From Mikania micrantha (lineage: Eukaryota > Streptophyta > Magnoliopsida > Asterales > Asteraceae), in assembly GCA_009363875.1 (NCBI GenBank), contig CM018690.1:2902788-2966787 (forward strand): a stretch of 64,000 nt of DNA. Reading direction: 5' to 3'. Position 1 is the first letter of the stretch, and every line of letters starts with the position of its first letter. A program made the translations under genes and the position numbers. Positions 1 through 12,039 of the stretch are shown here, one piece after another. Under the pieces are notes generated by a model. The model saw nothing but the letters and a program-made list of their open reading frames with translations. It had not been told where the DNA came from and searched no databases.

Positions 1-2
1 AC

Positions 3-2656
3 AAAGGTTTCATAAGACCGAGTTTCTCTCCTTGGGGAGCTCCGGTTCTCTTTGTCAAGAAGAAAGACGGTTCATTTCGTATGTGCATCGACTATCGTGA
101 GTTAAACAAGTTGACAATCAAGAATAGATATCCTCTGCCCAGGATCGATGACCTGTTTGATCAATTACAGGGAGCAACTTGCTTCTCTAAGATTGACTTA
201 CGATCTGGGTATCATCAGTTACGAGTAAATGATGAGGATATACCCAAGACTGCATTTAGGACTCGATATGGACACTATGAGTTTGTGGTTATGTCATTTG
301 GGCTGACCAATGCACCCGCAGTGTTCATGGACTTGATGAACCGAGTCTGCAGGCCATACTTGGATCAGTTTGTTATTGTCTTCATTGACGATATACTGAT
401 TTATTCCAAGTCAGAACAAGAACATGAAGATCATTTGAGGAAAGTCTTAGAGTTACTAAGAACTGAACAACTATATGCTAAATTCTCAAAATGTGAATTT
501 TGGCTAAAAGAAGTTCACTCTTAGGACATGTCATAAACAGGGATGGAATACATGTAGATCCAGCAAAGATTTAGGCGATTAAGAACTGGACTACCCCATC
601 TACTCCCACAGAGATTCGTTCATTTCTGGGTCTGGCAGGTTATTACAGGAGATTCATTGCGAATTTCTCTAAGATTGCTTTGCCACTTACCACATTGACT
701 CAGAAAAGTCAAGCCTTTATATGGGGACAGAAACAAGAAGATGCATTTCAAATTCTTAAACAGAAGTTATGCAACTCCCCTATCCTTAGTCTCCCAGAAG
801 GCAGTGATGATTTCATTGTCTACTGTGATGCTTCAAACCTTGGTCTCGGTTGTGTACTTATGCAACGGGATAAGGTCATTGCATATGCTTCAAGACAACT
901 TAAGGTTCACGAGAAGAATTACACTACTCATGACCTTGAGTTAGGGGTTGTGGTCTTTGCATTGAAGATTTGGAGACACTACCTCTATGGTACTAAATGT
1001 GTCATCTATACAGACCACAAGAGCCTACAACACATTCTCAATCAGAAAGAACTCAACATGAGACAACCTCGTTGGGTTGAGCTTCTAACCGATTACGACT
1101 GTGAGATTCGTTACCATCCTGGTAAAGCCAATGTGGTGGCGGATGCTCTTAGTCGCAAGGAACCAGTCAAGCCAATTCGTGTGAGAGCCATGGAGATCAA
1201 CACACAGCCAAACTTGAAAGACTTGATTCGCATTGCACAACAACAAGTAGTAACAGACAATCAACTCAAGACAGACTTAGATTGCGGCATTGAGAAGAAA
1301 CTAGAACCTCGATCTGATGGGGTGTTATATCTCAATGGCCGCATTTGGATTCCAAAGTCTGAAGAATTGCGCACACTCATCTGTGATGAGGCTCATAAGT
1401 CGCGATACTCAGTTCATCCTGGAGCAGATAAGATGTACCAAGACTTATGGGCATCTTACTGGTGGCCAGGAATGAAGAAAGACATAGCACTGTACGTGGG
1501 AAAGTGTCTAACGTGTTCAAAAGTCAAAACAGAACATCAAAAGCCTTCGGAACTTCTGCAGCAACCTGAAATTCCTAAATGGAAATGGGAACAAATTTCC
1601 ATGGATTTCATAACTAAGTTGCCGAGAACTCCGCGAGGTTTCGATTCGATTTGGGTGATCGTTGATCGACTCACCAAATCTGCTCATTTTCTCCCAATCC
1701 GAGAGGATTATAAAATGGAGAAGCTATCCACTCTATACATCAACGAAATCATTGCACGTCATGGTACACCAACATCAATCATTTCTGATCGTGATAGTCG
1801 TTTCACTTCTCGCTTTTGGCAATCATTGCAAAAGGCTTTCGGAACGCGTGTTAATATTAGCACGGCGTATCATCCCCAAACCGAAGGTCAAAGCGAAAGG
1901 ACTATCCAAACACTCGAGGACATGCTTCGTTCTTGTGTGATCGATTTTGGTGGGAGTTGGGACACTCATCTTCCACTTATCGAGTTTTCGTACAACAACA
2001 GCTACCATACGAGCATTCAATGTGCACCATTCGAAGCTTTATATGGTAGGAAGTGCCGATCACCGGTCTGTTGGACCGAGATTGGTGACTCACAGGTCGT
2101 AGGACCAGAACTCATTCAGGAAACATCAGACAAAATCACAATCATTCAATCACGGCTTAAGGCCGCACGAGATCGGCAGAAGAGTTATGCTGATCGACGT
2201 CGGAAACCACTTGAGTTTCAAGTCGGTGACCGAGTCTTACTCAAAGTTTCTCCCTGGAAAGGCGTTGTCCGATTCGGGAAGAAAGGGAAACTTGCACCAA
2301 GGTACGTTGGACCTTTTGAGATCCTGGAACGGATTGGTCCCGTAGCCTACAAACTCAAACTTCCGGTGGAGCTAAGCAATGTTCACGATACATTTCATGT
2401 ATCGAATCTTAAGAAATGCTTGGCAGATCATGATGTTCAGATTCCACTGGAAGACATACAGATTCAAAACAACATGCAATTCATAGAACGTCCGGTTGAA
2501 ATCATGGATCATGGGGTCAAGAAACTTAAACGCAGCCGTATCCCGATCGTAAAGGTACGATGGGTGGGCAAACGCGGTGCTGAGTTCACCTGGGAACGTG
2601 AAGACCAGATGAAGCTTAAGTACCCTCATCTTTTTACAGTATCTTCGGCTAGTTAA
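3..2656 (+). pseudogene. Element 1 pol: RT, RNase H, integrase, chromodomain-like tail (broken)
   Basis: Polyprotein that copies the element RNA and integrates the DNA. RT enters in frame from the left edge; the catalytic FIDD is encoded near 385-396. A one-base deletion at about 516-517 shifts the frame and a TAG at 572-574 follows. From 575 to the TAA at 2654-2656 the frame is open. RNase H is encoded from about 815 (YCDAS, later YTDHKSL and VVADALS). The integrase zinc finger (H..H, then CLTC) is near 1390-1530, then the DDE core: SMDF, SDRDSRF and QSERT. The chromodomain-like tail ends in YPHLF. With RT broken, the copy cannot make its own full polymerase. The stop codon overlaps the hairpin before the polypurine tract. 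Confidence 0.9.
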
Positions 2657-2689
2657 TTTCGGGACGAAATTCCCTTGACTAGGGGAGAC
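2655..2689 (+). promoter_or_regulatory. Element 1 hairpin plus polypurine tract
   Basis: An inverted repeat, AATTTCG-GGA-CGAAATT, at 2655-2671 begins in the pol stop codon (TAA, 2654-2656). A purine-rich run, AGGGGAGA (2681-2688), follows directly before the LTR TG at 2690. The purine run is the expected plus-strand primer site for reverse transcription. The hairpin role is unknown. Confidence 0.75.
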
Positions 2690-3325
2690 TGTAACATTTG
2701 TACATTTAGTCATGGTAGTCGTAAACAGTGTTAGAACAATGTGTGTCCATGTTCAGTTAATCAATGTGATTCATTTTGTACATAATGTGCTTGTGTGTTA
2801 CAGGATCTTATTTATTTAGGAATAAGTATGTATTATTTATTTACAGTCGAGTTCACTAGGCAAGAACAGTATCGTGTTATATCGAAACAGTGGTGGGCAG
2901 CGAGAGTGAGCCCTATATATATACTGCGTTCGGTGTAACAGGATAGTTTTAGTGCGTAGTGTTGAGACGAATATTATGACAATTAATTAATTCAACAAGA
3001 ATCGTAATACGTAAGCGAGACTGAGTATAGTTATGGGTGACGATCCATAATGATAAGAATGTTGAACTTATAATTATGATTAAACGACTTTAAATAATTA
3101 ATACGATCGAAAAACGTACGTGATTGCGGGTATACACGTAATTGTATGTCTTTAACGATCTGGCAACGCACGAAGAGTTAAAATAATTATTTTATATTTT
3201 TTACAATTTTGAAACTCATCATTTTAATGAGTTTAACAACTATTTTATTTAAAATCGCGTAAAATACGCGTTACGATCCGGAAACGCGAACCGAGCGACC
3301 GAAACGGACCTGAATACCGCGCGGG

Positions 3326-3334
3326 CTATAAAAG
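3326..3334 (+). promoter_or_regulatory. LTR TATA-like box
   Basis: CTATAAAAG in a GC-rich surrounding, followed 30-90 bp downstream by CT-rich repeats (CTCTCTCTCTAGAA twice) typical of a plant transcription start region. The equivalent TATAAAA in the element 2 LTR lies at 47184-47190 with the same downstream CT-rich block, which supports the call. Confidence 0.55.
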
Positions 3335-3747
3335 CCTTGAAAGAGGCCATTTCCTCATTTATTCCACCAACAACCCACTCTCTCTCTAGAATTTTCGTCC
3401 AACCCTCTCTCTCTCTAGAAAACCGACTTTAAACGTTCGTATCTCGCTCGTTTCTCAACGGAATTCGGTGTTCTTGGTGTCCACGTGAAGCCCTCGACAT
3501 TCTCTACACGAAAGTACAAAGGATCTGAAGATTTATCCACGGAATCTCGAGGTAATGAAGCTTGAAAAGTCCGAAAATTTGGGTTTTTTATATGTTGTTC
3601 GATTCCATGTGTAAAACCAGTGTAAAAGCTTCGGCCAACACCTCCTTTTCATCGCCAAAGACCGGTTCAAGCCTCTACACATCATGGGGACAGTTAGATC
3701 GAGGATCGGGGCTGATGGTGGGAAGAAAAACACAGGGTTCGTGGCTG

Positions 3748-4230
3748 GTTAAGGAGCCGAACCTTCTTCAGCACACAGCCGAACCCTAAAGGGGTGTTCA
3801 CGAGCCTGCATGGTTCGCAGACACTCAGCCGAACCTTCAGGAAACCTTCACGAACCCAGCATGGCTCCCGAACCCTTGGACATCCAGCTCGACTAACCGA
3901 ACCATTTCCCAACCGAACCTTCATGCATGAACGAACCCAGGCGAACCCTAGTTCCCCTCAGCCGAACCATGATGACACCGAACCCTTTTGTGATGTAGCC
4001 GAACCTTGAGGAGCTTCACGAACCTACATGGTTTGTTGCATGACCAGCCGAGCCTTAGAGAGACTCATGAACCATTCTTAGAATCTGCAAACCCTAGACG
4101 AACCCTGACAGCCACTATCATAGACGAACCATGCTCGCCACCTTAGAGCCGAACCCTTGCTTTTCACGAACCAATCTCATCTCGGACGAACCCTTAGCCA
4201 TGCAAGCCGAACCTTAGGCTAGAACCAAAG
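3748..4230 (+). repeat. Array of short CGAACC-type motifs
   Basis: The motif GCCGAACC or CACGAACC, often followed by CTT or CTA, recurs more than 20 times at irregular 12-30 bp spacing inside the LTR, downstream of the TATA-like box. Short open frames through it are by-products of the repeat. Confidence 0.7.
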
Positions 4231-5328
4231 AAGGTTCGCTGCCTAAGGTGGCAGCCCAAAGACCTTTCGGCCCAATTCAATACCTTCCGGCCCAAACTAA
4301 TGCCGATAGGCTCAATTAGACCCCATTCGGCCCATTATAATTTTAATTTGCCCAAGATTATCATTGGTGTGTTACAAGGTCCATACACATGTTGTAGGCC
4401 GATACCATCTTTCATTTGGTCTATCGTTAACCTAAATGGCCCATGACTTTGGATTTAGCCTCACGGTTTCATGGGCTTACGGCCCAATGTGAAGCCCACG
4501 ACTTAAATAGAGTTGTGATTTGGTTTCAATTGAGTTAAGTTACAACTTAACACAATCATGAGATCAAGTCATAATATCAATAACATGAAACAATTGAAAC
4601 ATCTTTTCATAATACATGTTAATCAATGGTTTATCAAACTCTTAAACACATGTGATGTTGTGCAAACAAGTTTGTGCACAAAAGAACATTACACAATCTT
4701 TTCGTGGATCCACGATCAATCAAGTAACTCAATCATGACTTTCAAGTTCATATAACATTTTCAAACATGAGAACATGTATTCAAGAGTTAATCAAGTTCA
4801 AGAGAACACAAGTCAATCAATGAATCAAAGTCTATACAATTATAAATCTTATATCTTATGTATGATTACAATGATATAGGAACCAGTTAGAAGTCCTGTT
4901 TGCTACTTGCTATCTGTTTTAGTTCAGAGTCTACTGCAGACAGGTGAGAACATTAGCCCCTCTTTTATTGTTTTATAACTGTTTTGGGGTGGAACACGTG
5001 ATCAAACCATCTATTTACAATCGTATTTCATTTTACAAGATGTATGTACACTTACAAATATTACAGGTTCATTTTACAAATCCAAGGGATTCATCAACTG
5101 TTTCAAGGAATTCATCAATGGTTTTAAGGGATTTATCAAATATTAAACGCTTTCGACTAAAAAGATTTTATAAAGGTTCTTTGAACTGTTTTTATAAAGG
5201 ATTTACTTCAATGGTTTTATAAAAGATAACACTTTTAAACAATGGATTTTATAAACTCTTTTGTTATAAACTCGTGTTTTCTAAGTAATATGTTATAAAC
5301 CTTGTTATTCTACAAGGTCACCATTCTC

Positions 5329-5455
5329 GGTATTCAAATCAAAAGATTCATTTCATGGTATTCAAATCAAAGGATTCATTTCATGGTTATTCAAATCAAA
5401 GGATTCATTTCATGGTATTCGAAACAAAGGATTCAATTCATGGTATTAAATCAAG
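5329..5455 (+). repeat. 28-bp tandem repeat, about 4.5 copies
   Basis: Unit GGTATTCAAATCAAAGGATT plus CATTTCAT. Copies start at 5329, 5357, 5385, 5414 and 5442, the last one partial. It lies inside the element 1 LTR. Confidence 0.85.
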
Positions 5456-6276
5456 GTTTTCAAATCATGTTATCAAATAAGGCATTAACACGCTAGTTTA
5501 AAGTAAGGATCAAAAGCATGGTGTCCATTGTTGTAAACAAACTTATAAACGCATCAAGTTTCATATTCATTAGCGTTAGTACTGGGTGATCACAACAAGG
5601 GAAAGCGGACACATTTGGGCAGACCGATTGCTGCAGTTAGATTTTAAATTTGTTTTATAAACTAACTACAGATTTCGGTTACGTATGGTTTATTCACTGT
5701 TGCTGACTAATTTTCTGACTCCAAACGTAGTTTGGGACTTGATTATATGTTGGTGTTCGTGCAAACAGTCTTTGGACTGTTTACACTCGTTATATGTACT
5801 TGATGTTAGTTTGGGTTGCAGCTCATCCATGTGATTCAATTATTGCTTTAATATACCTATGCCTTATATTACAAATTCATGATTTCATATGTTAAACCTA
5901 TTGTTCTCACCAACTACTTCTGTAGTTGACAGTTACTTTTCACGTGTTTCAAGTAATCAGGTTTAAGACTTCCTCAGGGACAACTAAGGAGACCATTCTA
6001 AGATAGAACAAGATGAAGAAACATGCTAGGATGGATTAGAAACACACAAATTCCTAATTGTTTAATTGTCTTGTTTGAAGTCTTATTTTGTAACTATATT
6101 TTGGGTCTGTAGTTGTCTTTCTTTTGGTAGATAGATTGTCTGTAACTAAACAATTTGTCTAAACATTATGAAACTTAGTAATCCATTGTGGGTGTTCTTA
6201 TTCAATACTTGTGCATGATTCAACTGTTCATACGTCACCGCGCCGTGGATTCCGCGCGCGGCGCAGGGGTGTGACA

Positions 6277-6494
6277 AGACTGCAAATAGGTTGCATTAGG
6301 TGAATTTGCATTAGCCTAATGCAACCTTTTTATTACATAATGCAACTTTTTTAAAAAAGTTGCATTTAAAAAAGTTGCATTAGGAAAAAGAAAGTTACAT
6401 TATGTAACAAAAAAGTTGCATTAGATCTAATGCAACTTCAGCTAATGCAGCCTTTTTTTGACTATAAAGGTTGCATTAGGATATTTTTGTAGTA
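6277..6494. mobile_element. CACTA-like terminus with subterminal repeats
   Basis: Short direct and inverted copies of TTGCATTAG / CTAATGCAAC repeat about ten times. The right edge reads TTTTTGTAGTAG, the reverse complement of CTACTACAAAAA, close to the CACTACAAAAA termini of En/Spm elements. Dense subterminal repeats are the hallmark of that superfamily. The left part appears to have been replaced by the element 1 LTR. Identification is by pattern only. Confidence 0.45.
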
Positions 6495-7478
6495 GTCAAT
6501 GCATTTGAACACTCTATCCGCATCCACAACAAGAGGAGGCTCAGATAATAAGAAATCAGGCACGACCGAAGGGGGTAGGGTGGGATGCTTAGCCACCAAG
6601 GCTTTCAGAGTATCATTCCCCAAAGTTGCAACCCCTGATGAGCATAAAACTTTCACCACAGTAGTGAAATGACCGTCCGCCACTTTACGCAAACATTGTT
6701 TAACGTTAGTATGAGTTGCAGAGCTAGGGGAGCTAGGGGAAGGCTTATCAAGACTCGGGGACTCATTTGATGGTTGGGAAAGAAGCGAAAGAATAAGCTC
6801 AACAAACCCGTCCTCATCCCCCTAAGCTGCTAGCGACCGGCGAATACTCTGACATTGTAGCGATTTCAGACCAGATCTATGCTCTTGACGATTAGAAGGT
6901 CGGAAAACACGTAATGTACACCGTGGTAACAACAAAATTCGTTCCCATTAGCAACAGTTAAAGCGTGAGAAAAAGCCATGCGACAACTAGGAGGGATGCT
7001 CTTGACGGTAGTGATAGGAGCTGAGAATACACGATCAAGGAGTCCATCATCCACAGTCAAACCCCCTATGGGAACAACCTCCTTCCCCATATGCGGTTTA
7101 GAAATCCCCACTATAAACTCCTCAGTATCTCCAACAAGCCAGTTGAAAATTGCCAATCCGTCCTCATGATGGCACACCCGACTCAGGGCATGTAAACACA
7201 TGCACACCCCCACACAACCACTGATTGCTGGCCTTTAACGCCTCGCCAACCAAAACAAACAAATCCAAATCGGTAAAAATCGCTTCCCGTAAAACCTTTT
7301 TCCTATCATCCGATGACAAATGCAAACGTTTTATATGTGCAATCAACCAAGGAAAGCCCTTAGACCCAACCATCCCATCCGGACAACAATGAAACCCCCT
7401 AAATGGGCATGGCCGAACACCATCCAGGGGACGAACACCCATCTCCAAAGAGGAAGCAACACTGTCACCAAGAACCAT
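6495..7478 (-). pseudogene. Fragment of a plant reverse-transcriptase-like gene (N-terminal part)
   Basis: Three overlapping minus-strand pieces (7478-7164, 7213-6866, 6692-6495) read as one decayed protein. The first has a Cys/His cluster (CPFRGFHCC ... HIKRLH) that looks like a zinc finger. The last (CLRKVADGHFTTVVKVL, then SEPPLVVDADRVF) resembles the segment just upstream of the RT core in a widespread plant 'reverse transcriptase-like' family, as I recall it. The RT core itself is absent, because the fragment is cut at the CACTA-like terminus. Frameshifts separate the pieces, so it cannot be functional. Confidence 0.5.
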
Positions 7479-10400
7479 ATTTGTGCCTTAACTTTAGTAT
7501 ATGAGGGAACAATGAGGCAACCAACATCAACAAGAAGAACAACAAGAAACTGTTAAACAACTATACAACCCCTCAGACAAACGATGAAAAAACCTTTTCA
7601 ACAGCTTTGAGAGCTACTCGGGCCTTTAATTTGTGATTATACAACCAACTACCGATGAATACCCTTGTGACATTTCATACCCATTAATGAATGACACTGT
7701 GACATTTCATCGAACAGTTGGTGGGCACAAGATATAGAGCTGAAATTTGAAGAGAACCTAAGCAGGAAGTTTTCATCCACTGTGAATTTCAGCTACCGAG
7801 GGTTAAAATTTCAACCATAGGAGAACAAGTTGAAGGAATACAGTGATGAGTGATGATAGAGATTGTTGGTGATAATGGCACTAGTTTGGGGAGGAACTTT
7901 GAACTCTTCAGCAGCAAATTTGTTCAAACAACAACGAACAATCAACAGATACAGTATACGAACCTGGTGGTGAGGTTGAATGTGCGTACTGATCAATGTC
8001 TTCTTTGAGCGTACTGATTGTCGTATTGATGTCACAGATATTAATGGTTACATGTCAATTTGATATCGTAATTCAAACGCGAGTCGTGTCTGATCAGAGA
8101 GCAGGGCGTCGGAGTCGCCAGCGGTGGGTGGCAAAAGCTTGGTTTTGATTAAAAAATGCATATCAATTATGGCATTAAGCATATTAATCAAAAATCCAAG
8201 AAAATTCAGTACGTGTAACTTAAACAGAAAATGTACAGATTAAAATAACAAAGAAAGAAAATGAAATACCTTCATTTGTTGACTTGAACAATCAGGTCAC
8301 AAATATGTTTCTCTGATAGCCTCATAGACATTTGAGCAACAAACTAAAGGAGCTGAAGTAACCGATATATCACTTACGTGATGCATCTGGCTTGAATTTG
8401 AAGCCAAATTTTGAAGAGCAACCATCAATAAGGGTCTACAAATGCATATAAAGAACTAATTGGTACTTATGTTCATTGATCCAATCATCTTTATGGCCCC
8501 AACTTTTACAAGTGTTAACTTCACATTGTGATTGATATTAGCATTCATAATAAATAGAGCAATTAGAGTTGTAACAACCACATACCTGCACTTATTTACT
8601 ACTATAATTTGAAGTTGACCAGCCTAAGTTGACGTCACATTAGCAACTACTAATCCTTGTGATTTCATGGTTCCATACTTGCCATTGAATTCATTGTAGA
8701 AAACATTTGATTAGTGATAATATTACATATACATAGTTGTTATATAAAGTAATAGAAAAATTATCAAATTAATGAAAACCAAAATTTTCTTCAACAATGA
8801 AAAACCTGATGAAAGATAAAACTAGGAATGTACATATAAAAGGACCTAAAAAATCATATAATCAGAATTTACTTTGTTTCAGCTACTCCTAAACCGGTTA
8901 TCCAAAGTAATCTATTTGGACCCTATAGAATCATATAACCAACAAAAAATTTACAATACCCAACCATCAATAATTTGAGACTAGATAATAAAACACAATG
9001 CAATATGCAAAACACCCCTTTAACTAATAAAACCTACGTAGGGTTCAATTTTCAAGCTTGGCAAAAGAAAACATAACAAAAATTCTAAAACATCTAAAGA
9101 ATTTTTATTAAGTTCAACGATTTAGCCATCTAATACACATACAATATTATTTATACAAAGTAACATAACAATAATCAAACTAATGAAAAACAAAATTTAC
9201 TCACCAATGAAAAACCAAGATCTTCAACAATGGAAAACCATCACTTAACCATGTGACCAATTCAACTTCAAATTAAACATGTTGAGTCACCATGTATTGC
9301 CGATTGGATACAATTTAGGGATTTAATAAGTGAGTTCGTACCTTAATTTGCAAAAATCGATCGGATGATTAAATCTCTAGAATAACAGAGTGACAAGCAT
9401 ATACAGAAGCACACATAGATGGGGTTTCGAGAGGGACAAACAGAAGTGAAATAGAATTTGAATCATTGAAAGGAGACATGGATATAGAGGGATTGCTGGA
9501 TTGGCATCTTGATTTCTCTCTAATTTCTCGGTATTTTGTTGAACACCGGAGAGGGAAATGGAGGATTGGAAAGAACTAGGTTATTTTTTTTTTCAATTCT
9601 ACAAATATTTTTATAATTTTTCATTTCTAATTTTTATAATATTTAAAATATTCTATTTTAAAATATTGATTTGATTTATTTATCTCTTAATTTAATTGTT
9701 TTGTTTTAATTAATAACTTATATCAGAAGTCAAAGTAAATTGCTTTTATAACTTTTCAACTATAATTGGGTTAAACGCGATGCATACTTTGATCAACATA
9801 TGCTTGTCGACGTGGTTGTAATTAGTGTGTGACTACATCACTCACACATCCCTTGTGATTTGCTCTTAAAATTCATATATACACATAATATTAGGGATTT
9901 GAATCTGCTAAGCAAACTGCTTTTAGTAAAGTTCTTAGCTAGCCAATAAGATGAAATTACTATGAGCATCGTGTCAACGTAATTTATTTTGACAAGACCA
10001 AAACCAATTTTGACAACAACACCATATTTTCATAATTATCAAACTGCTCCTTTGACCAAATCAGCTCATAACAATTTCATAAATAGAATGATCATGACCT
10101 TAATTTGTATCACTTTTTATTCCATATTTGCCCCTAATTTTGATTTTGTTGCTGTTGAGAATTATGCATATTTGTGAGTAACATGACAACCTAACTCCCA
10201 AGATTTGGGATTCTGATCACAACATGGCAGACAAATTTTATTCGGTCTGACTTAAAAAGTCAAATAAAAACTCATATACAAATAATACGATCACTTTAAA
10301 AATATGCCAAATAAAACCCCATAAACAAATAGTACATACACTCTTTTAACAAATCTTAACTTTTATTCACCGGCTCAAACAACATTTATCATCAATTATA

Positions 10401-10639
10401 TCCTCCAAGATAAAAAAATATATATATAACAAATTTATGTATTTCAAAGACAAGTATTTTGTCTGTTTTGTTTATGAATTATAAAAGGTTTACTTTAATT
10501 AATAATTTTAAAAATTTTATAATTAATTTTAACTCTATTAATGTAAGATAGAAATGAATGTTTGTTCACCAAATATATCATCTAATCTTTCCATATTACA
10601 TATACATCATTGTATTTGATCGAATTTACTTAAATAAAA
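7479..10639. other. Unassigned AT-rich intergenic DNA
   Basis: I see no convincing coding region, RNA gene or bounded repeat. Open frames are short, without recognisable motifs. A poly-T/AT-rich stretch lies at about 9590-9720. A less AT-rich patch at 9420-9560 could be a captured transcript leader, but nothing identifies it. Confidence 0.5.
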
Positions 10640-11360
10640 TTGTCATGTAGCTTCGTGAGCCAGCTTTAGCTCTACATAAATATGTGTTTTATTCTAAAAA
10701 CCAGTCTCCAATATGGTTGTTACAATTAGTGTGAGGATTGACTTAGTCTTTAATACCTTCACGTAAAAGGCTAAAATTTGTGTTTATTAGAGACTAAATA
10801 TTTATTCTTCTATGAATAACCCTCTAGAGAATAACTATCAGTCTATGACCTTTCAAGAAAATCTTTTAAGACTGATTTTCAACCCTCGATACTACCAACA
10901 TATTAGATATAAATTTTTCATAACAAAATTAGTCACTTGTCATTTGCTATAATAATATATGAAATTTATAATTTATATTAGTCTCTAATTCTATTTTTTT
11001 GAGAATTTTAAGGACTGAAATTAAGTACCTAATATGTTCCCACTATATTGGAGAAAAATATTGGTCTCCAACACATTTGCATCATCCTTCATTACAGAGG
11101 GCACATATTTGAGACTGAAATTTAGTTGCTAATAATTTTACCTCCAAAAAGCCCTTTGGCACAAACAAATTAGTGACTGAAATACAGTCTTAAATAGGTG
11201 TCAAGATATTAAGGACTATTTATCAGTCACTATAATTTGCCAAACATAACTCAGTCCTTAATATGAATAAGGACTGATAAATCAGTACTACATACTATAT
11301 ATCTGAGACTAATATATCAGTCACCAACAAATTAGTCTCTAATGACCACTTTTTTTACCT
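10640..11360. repeat. Subterminal repeat zone of a CACTA-type element
   Basis: Short motifs of the form ATTAGTCTCTAA, AGGACTGA and GAGACTGAAAT recur in both orientations at least twelve times (for example near 11160-11340). Such 10-15 bp repeats flank the coding part of CACTA elements, and the adjacent transposase-like exons support this. I could not see the terminal CACTA sequence itself. Confidence 0.5.
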
Positions 11361-12039
11361 CCTAGTCATCTTCTTCACCATGTAAGTAACAATCATCTTG
11401 AAAATTTGGGGGTTTTTTTGTGCTAATTGAGGATAAAAATCCATTGTATGTAGATGACTTTGGGTGACTTTGTTAAGATAAAAAGTTTGTCCCGACGACA
11501 CGTCGTCTGGAAGCGGGATTTTAAGGTAATTTAATTTAAATTGTGTTTATTTTTTTTACATGGACGTATGTATGTATATTTTGTATGTATATGTGTAAGT
11601 TTGAATGTTTATATCAATTATTTGAATTTATGTGTTTATCTTTGTAAGTATGTATGTGTAGTTGTATTGATGTACATATATATTTGTATATGTTGTTTAG
11701 GAAACGATCTATAAAAAATGCATCAAACAGATCAAAACAACTTTATGCAACTGCTGGTGGAAGTAGGTCGTATACTCAGATGCGGCATGAAGGTGTAAGA
11801 AAAATAATTAGTATTATCACATATTTATTCACAATTCACTGAAATGATGAATAATTTTCTTGTTTTCAGATGCGGGAAACTGGAACTTCAAGATTGCTTA
11901 AGAATTGGATGAAGATGCACTCTAAGAAAGGAGGTAGATGGGTGAATGAAGTTGCAGGAAATGATTGGGCAAATATCTTGTTTTTATGTTACCATTTAGA
12001 ATATATTGCAAGTAAATAGAGAATTTAGAGTATCTTACA

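Larger units (their letters stand above)
1..6276 (+). mobile_element. Element 1: 3' portion of a Ty3/gypsy chromovirus
   Basis: The window opens inside the RT domain of a long LTR retrotransposon and runs through RNase H, integrase and a chromodomain-like tail into a complete 3' LTR (2690-6276). The 5' LTR, gag and protease lie left of the window. Domain order RT-RNase H-integrase is Ty3/gypsy. The C-terminal tail, with a VKVRW segment and a TWERED...YPHLF ending, is typical of chromoviruses of the Tekay/Del type; that clade is my inference. The target duplication cannot be checked because the left end is missing. Confidence 0.9.
2690..6276 (+). repeat. 3' LTR of element 1 (about 3.6 kb)
   Basis: Begins TGTAACA right after the polypurine tract and ends GGGTGTGACA. 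It contains a TATA-like sequence, a CT-rich stretch, an array of short CGAACC motifs and a 28-bp tandem repeat. A stretch around 3481-3530 (CCACGTGAAG..., CTACACGAAAGTAC) is shared with the LTR of element 2 near 47345-47390, so the two families are related. The 3.6 kb length suits large plant chromoviruses. Confidence 0.85.

Noticed and set aside
2372..2713. 113-aa minus-strand frame in element 1
   Set aside because: Shadow of the integrase tail frame on the plus strand, without any motif.
3562..4009. Short frames in the element 1 LTR
   Set aside because: Explained by the CGAACC motif array in non-coding LTR sequence.
5300..5500. CRISPR-like array (28-bp repeats)
   Set aside because: Units are contiguous with no unique spacers; a simple tandem repeat in an LTR of a plant element.
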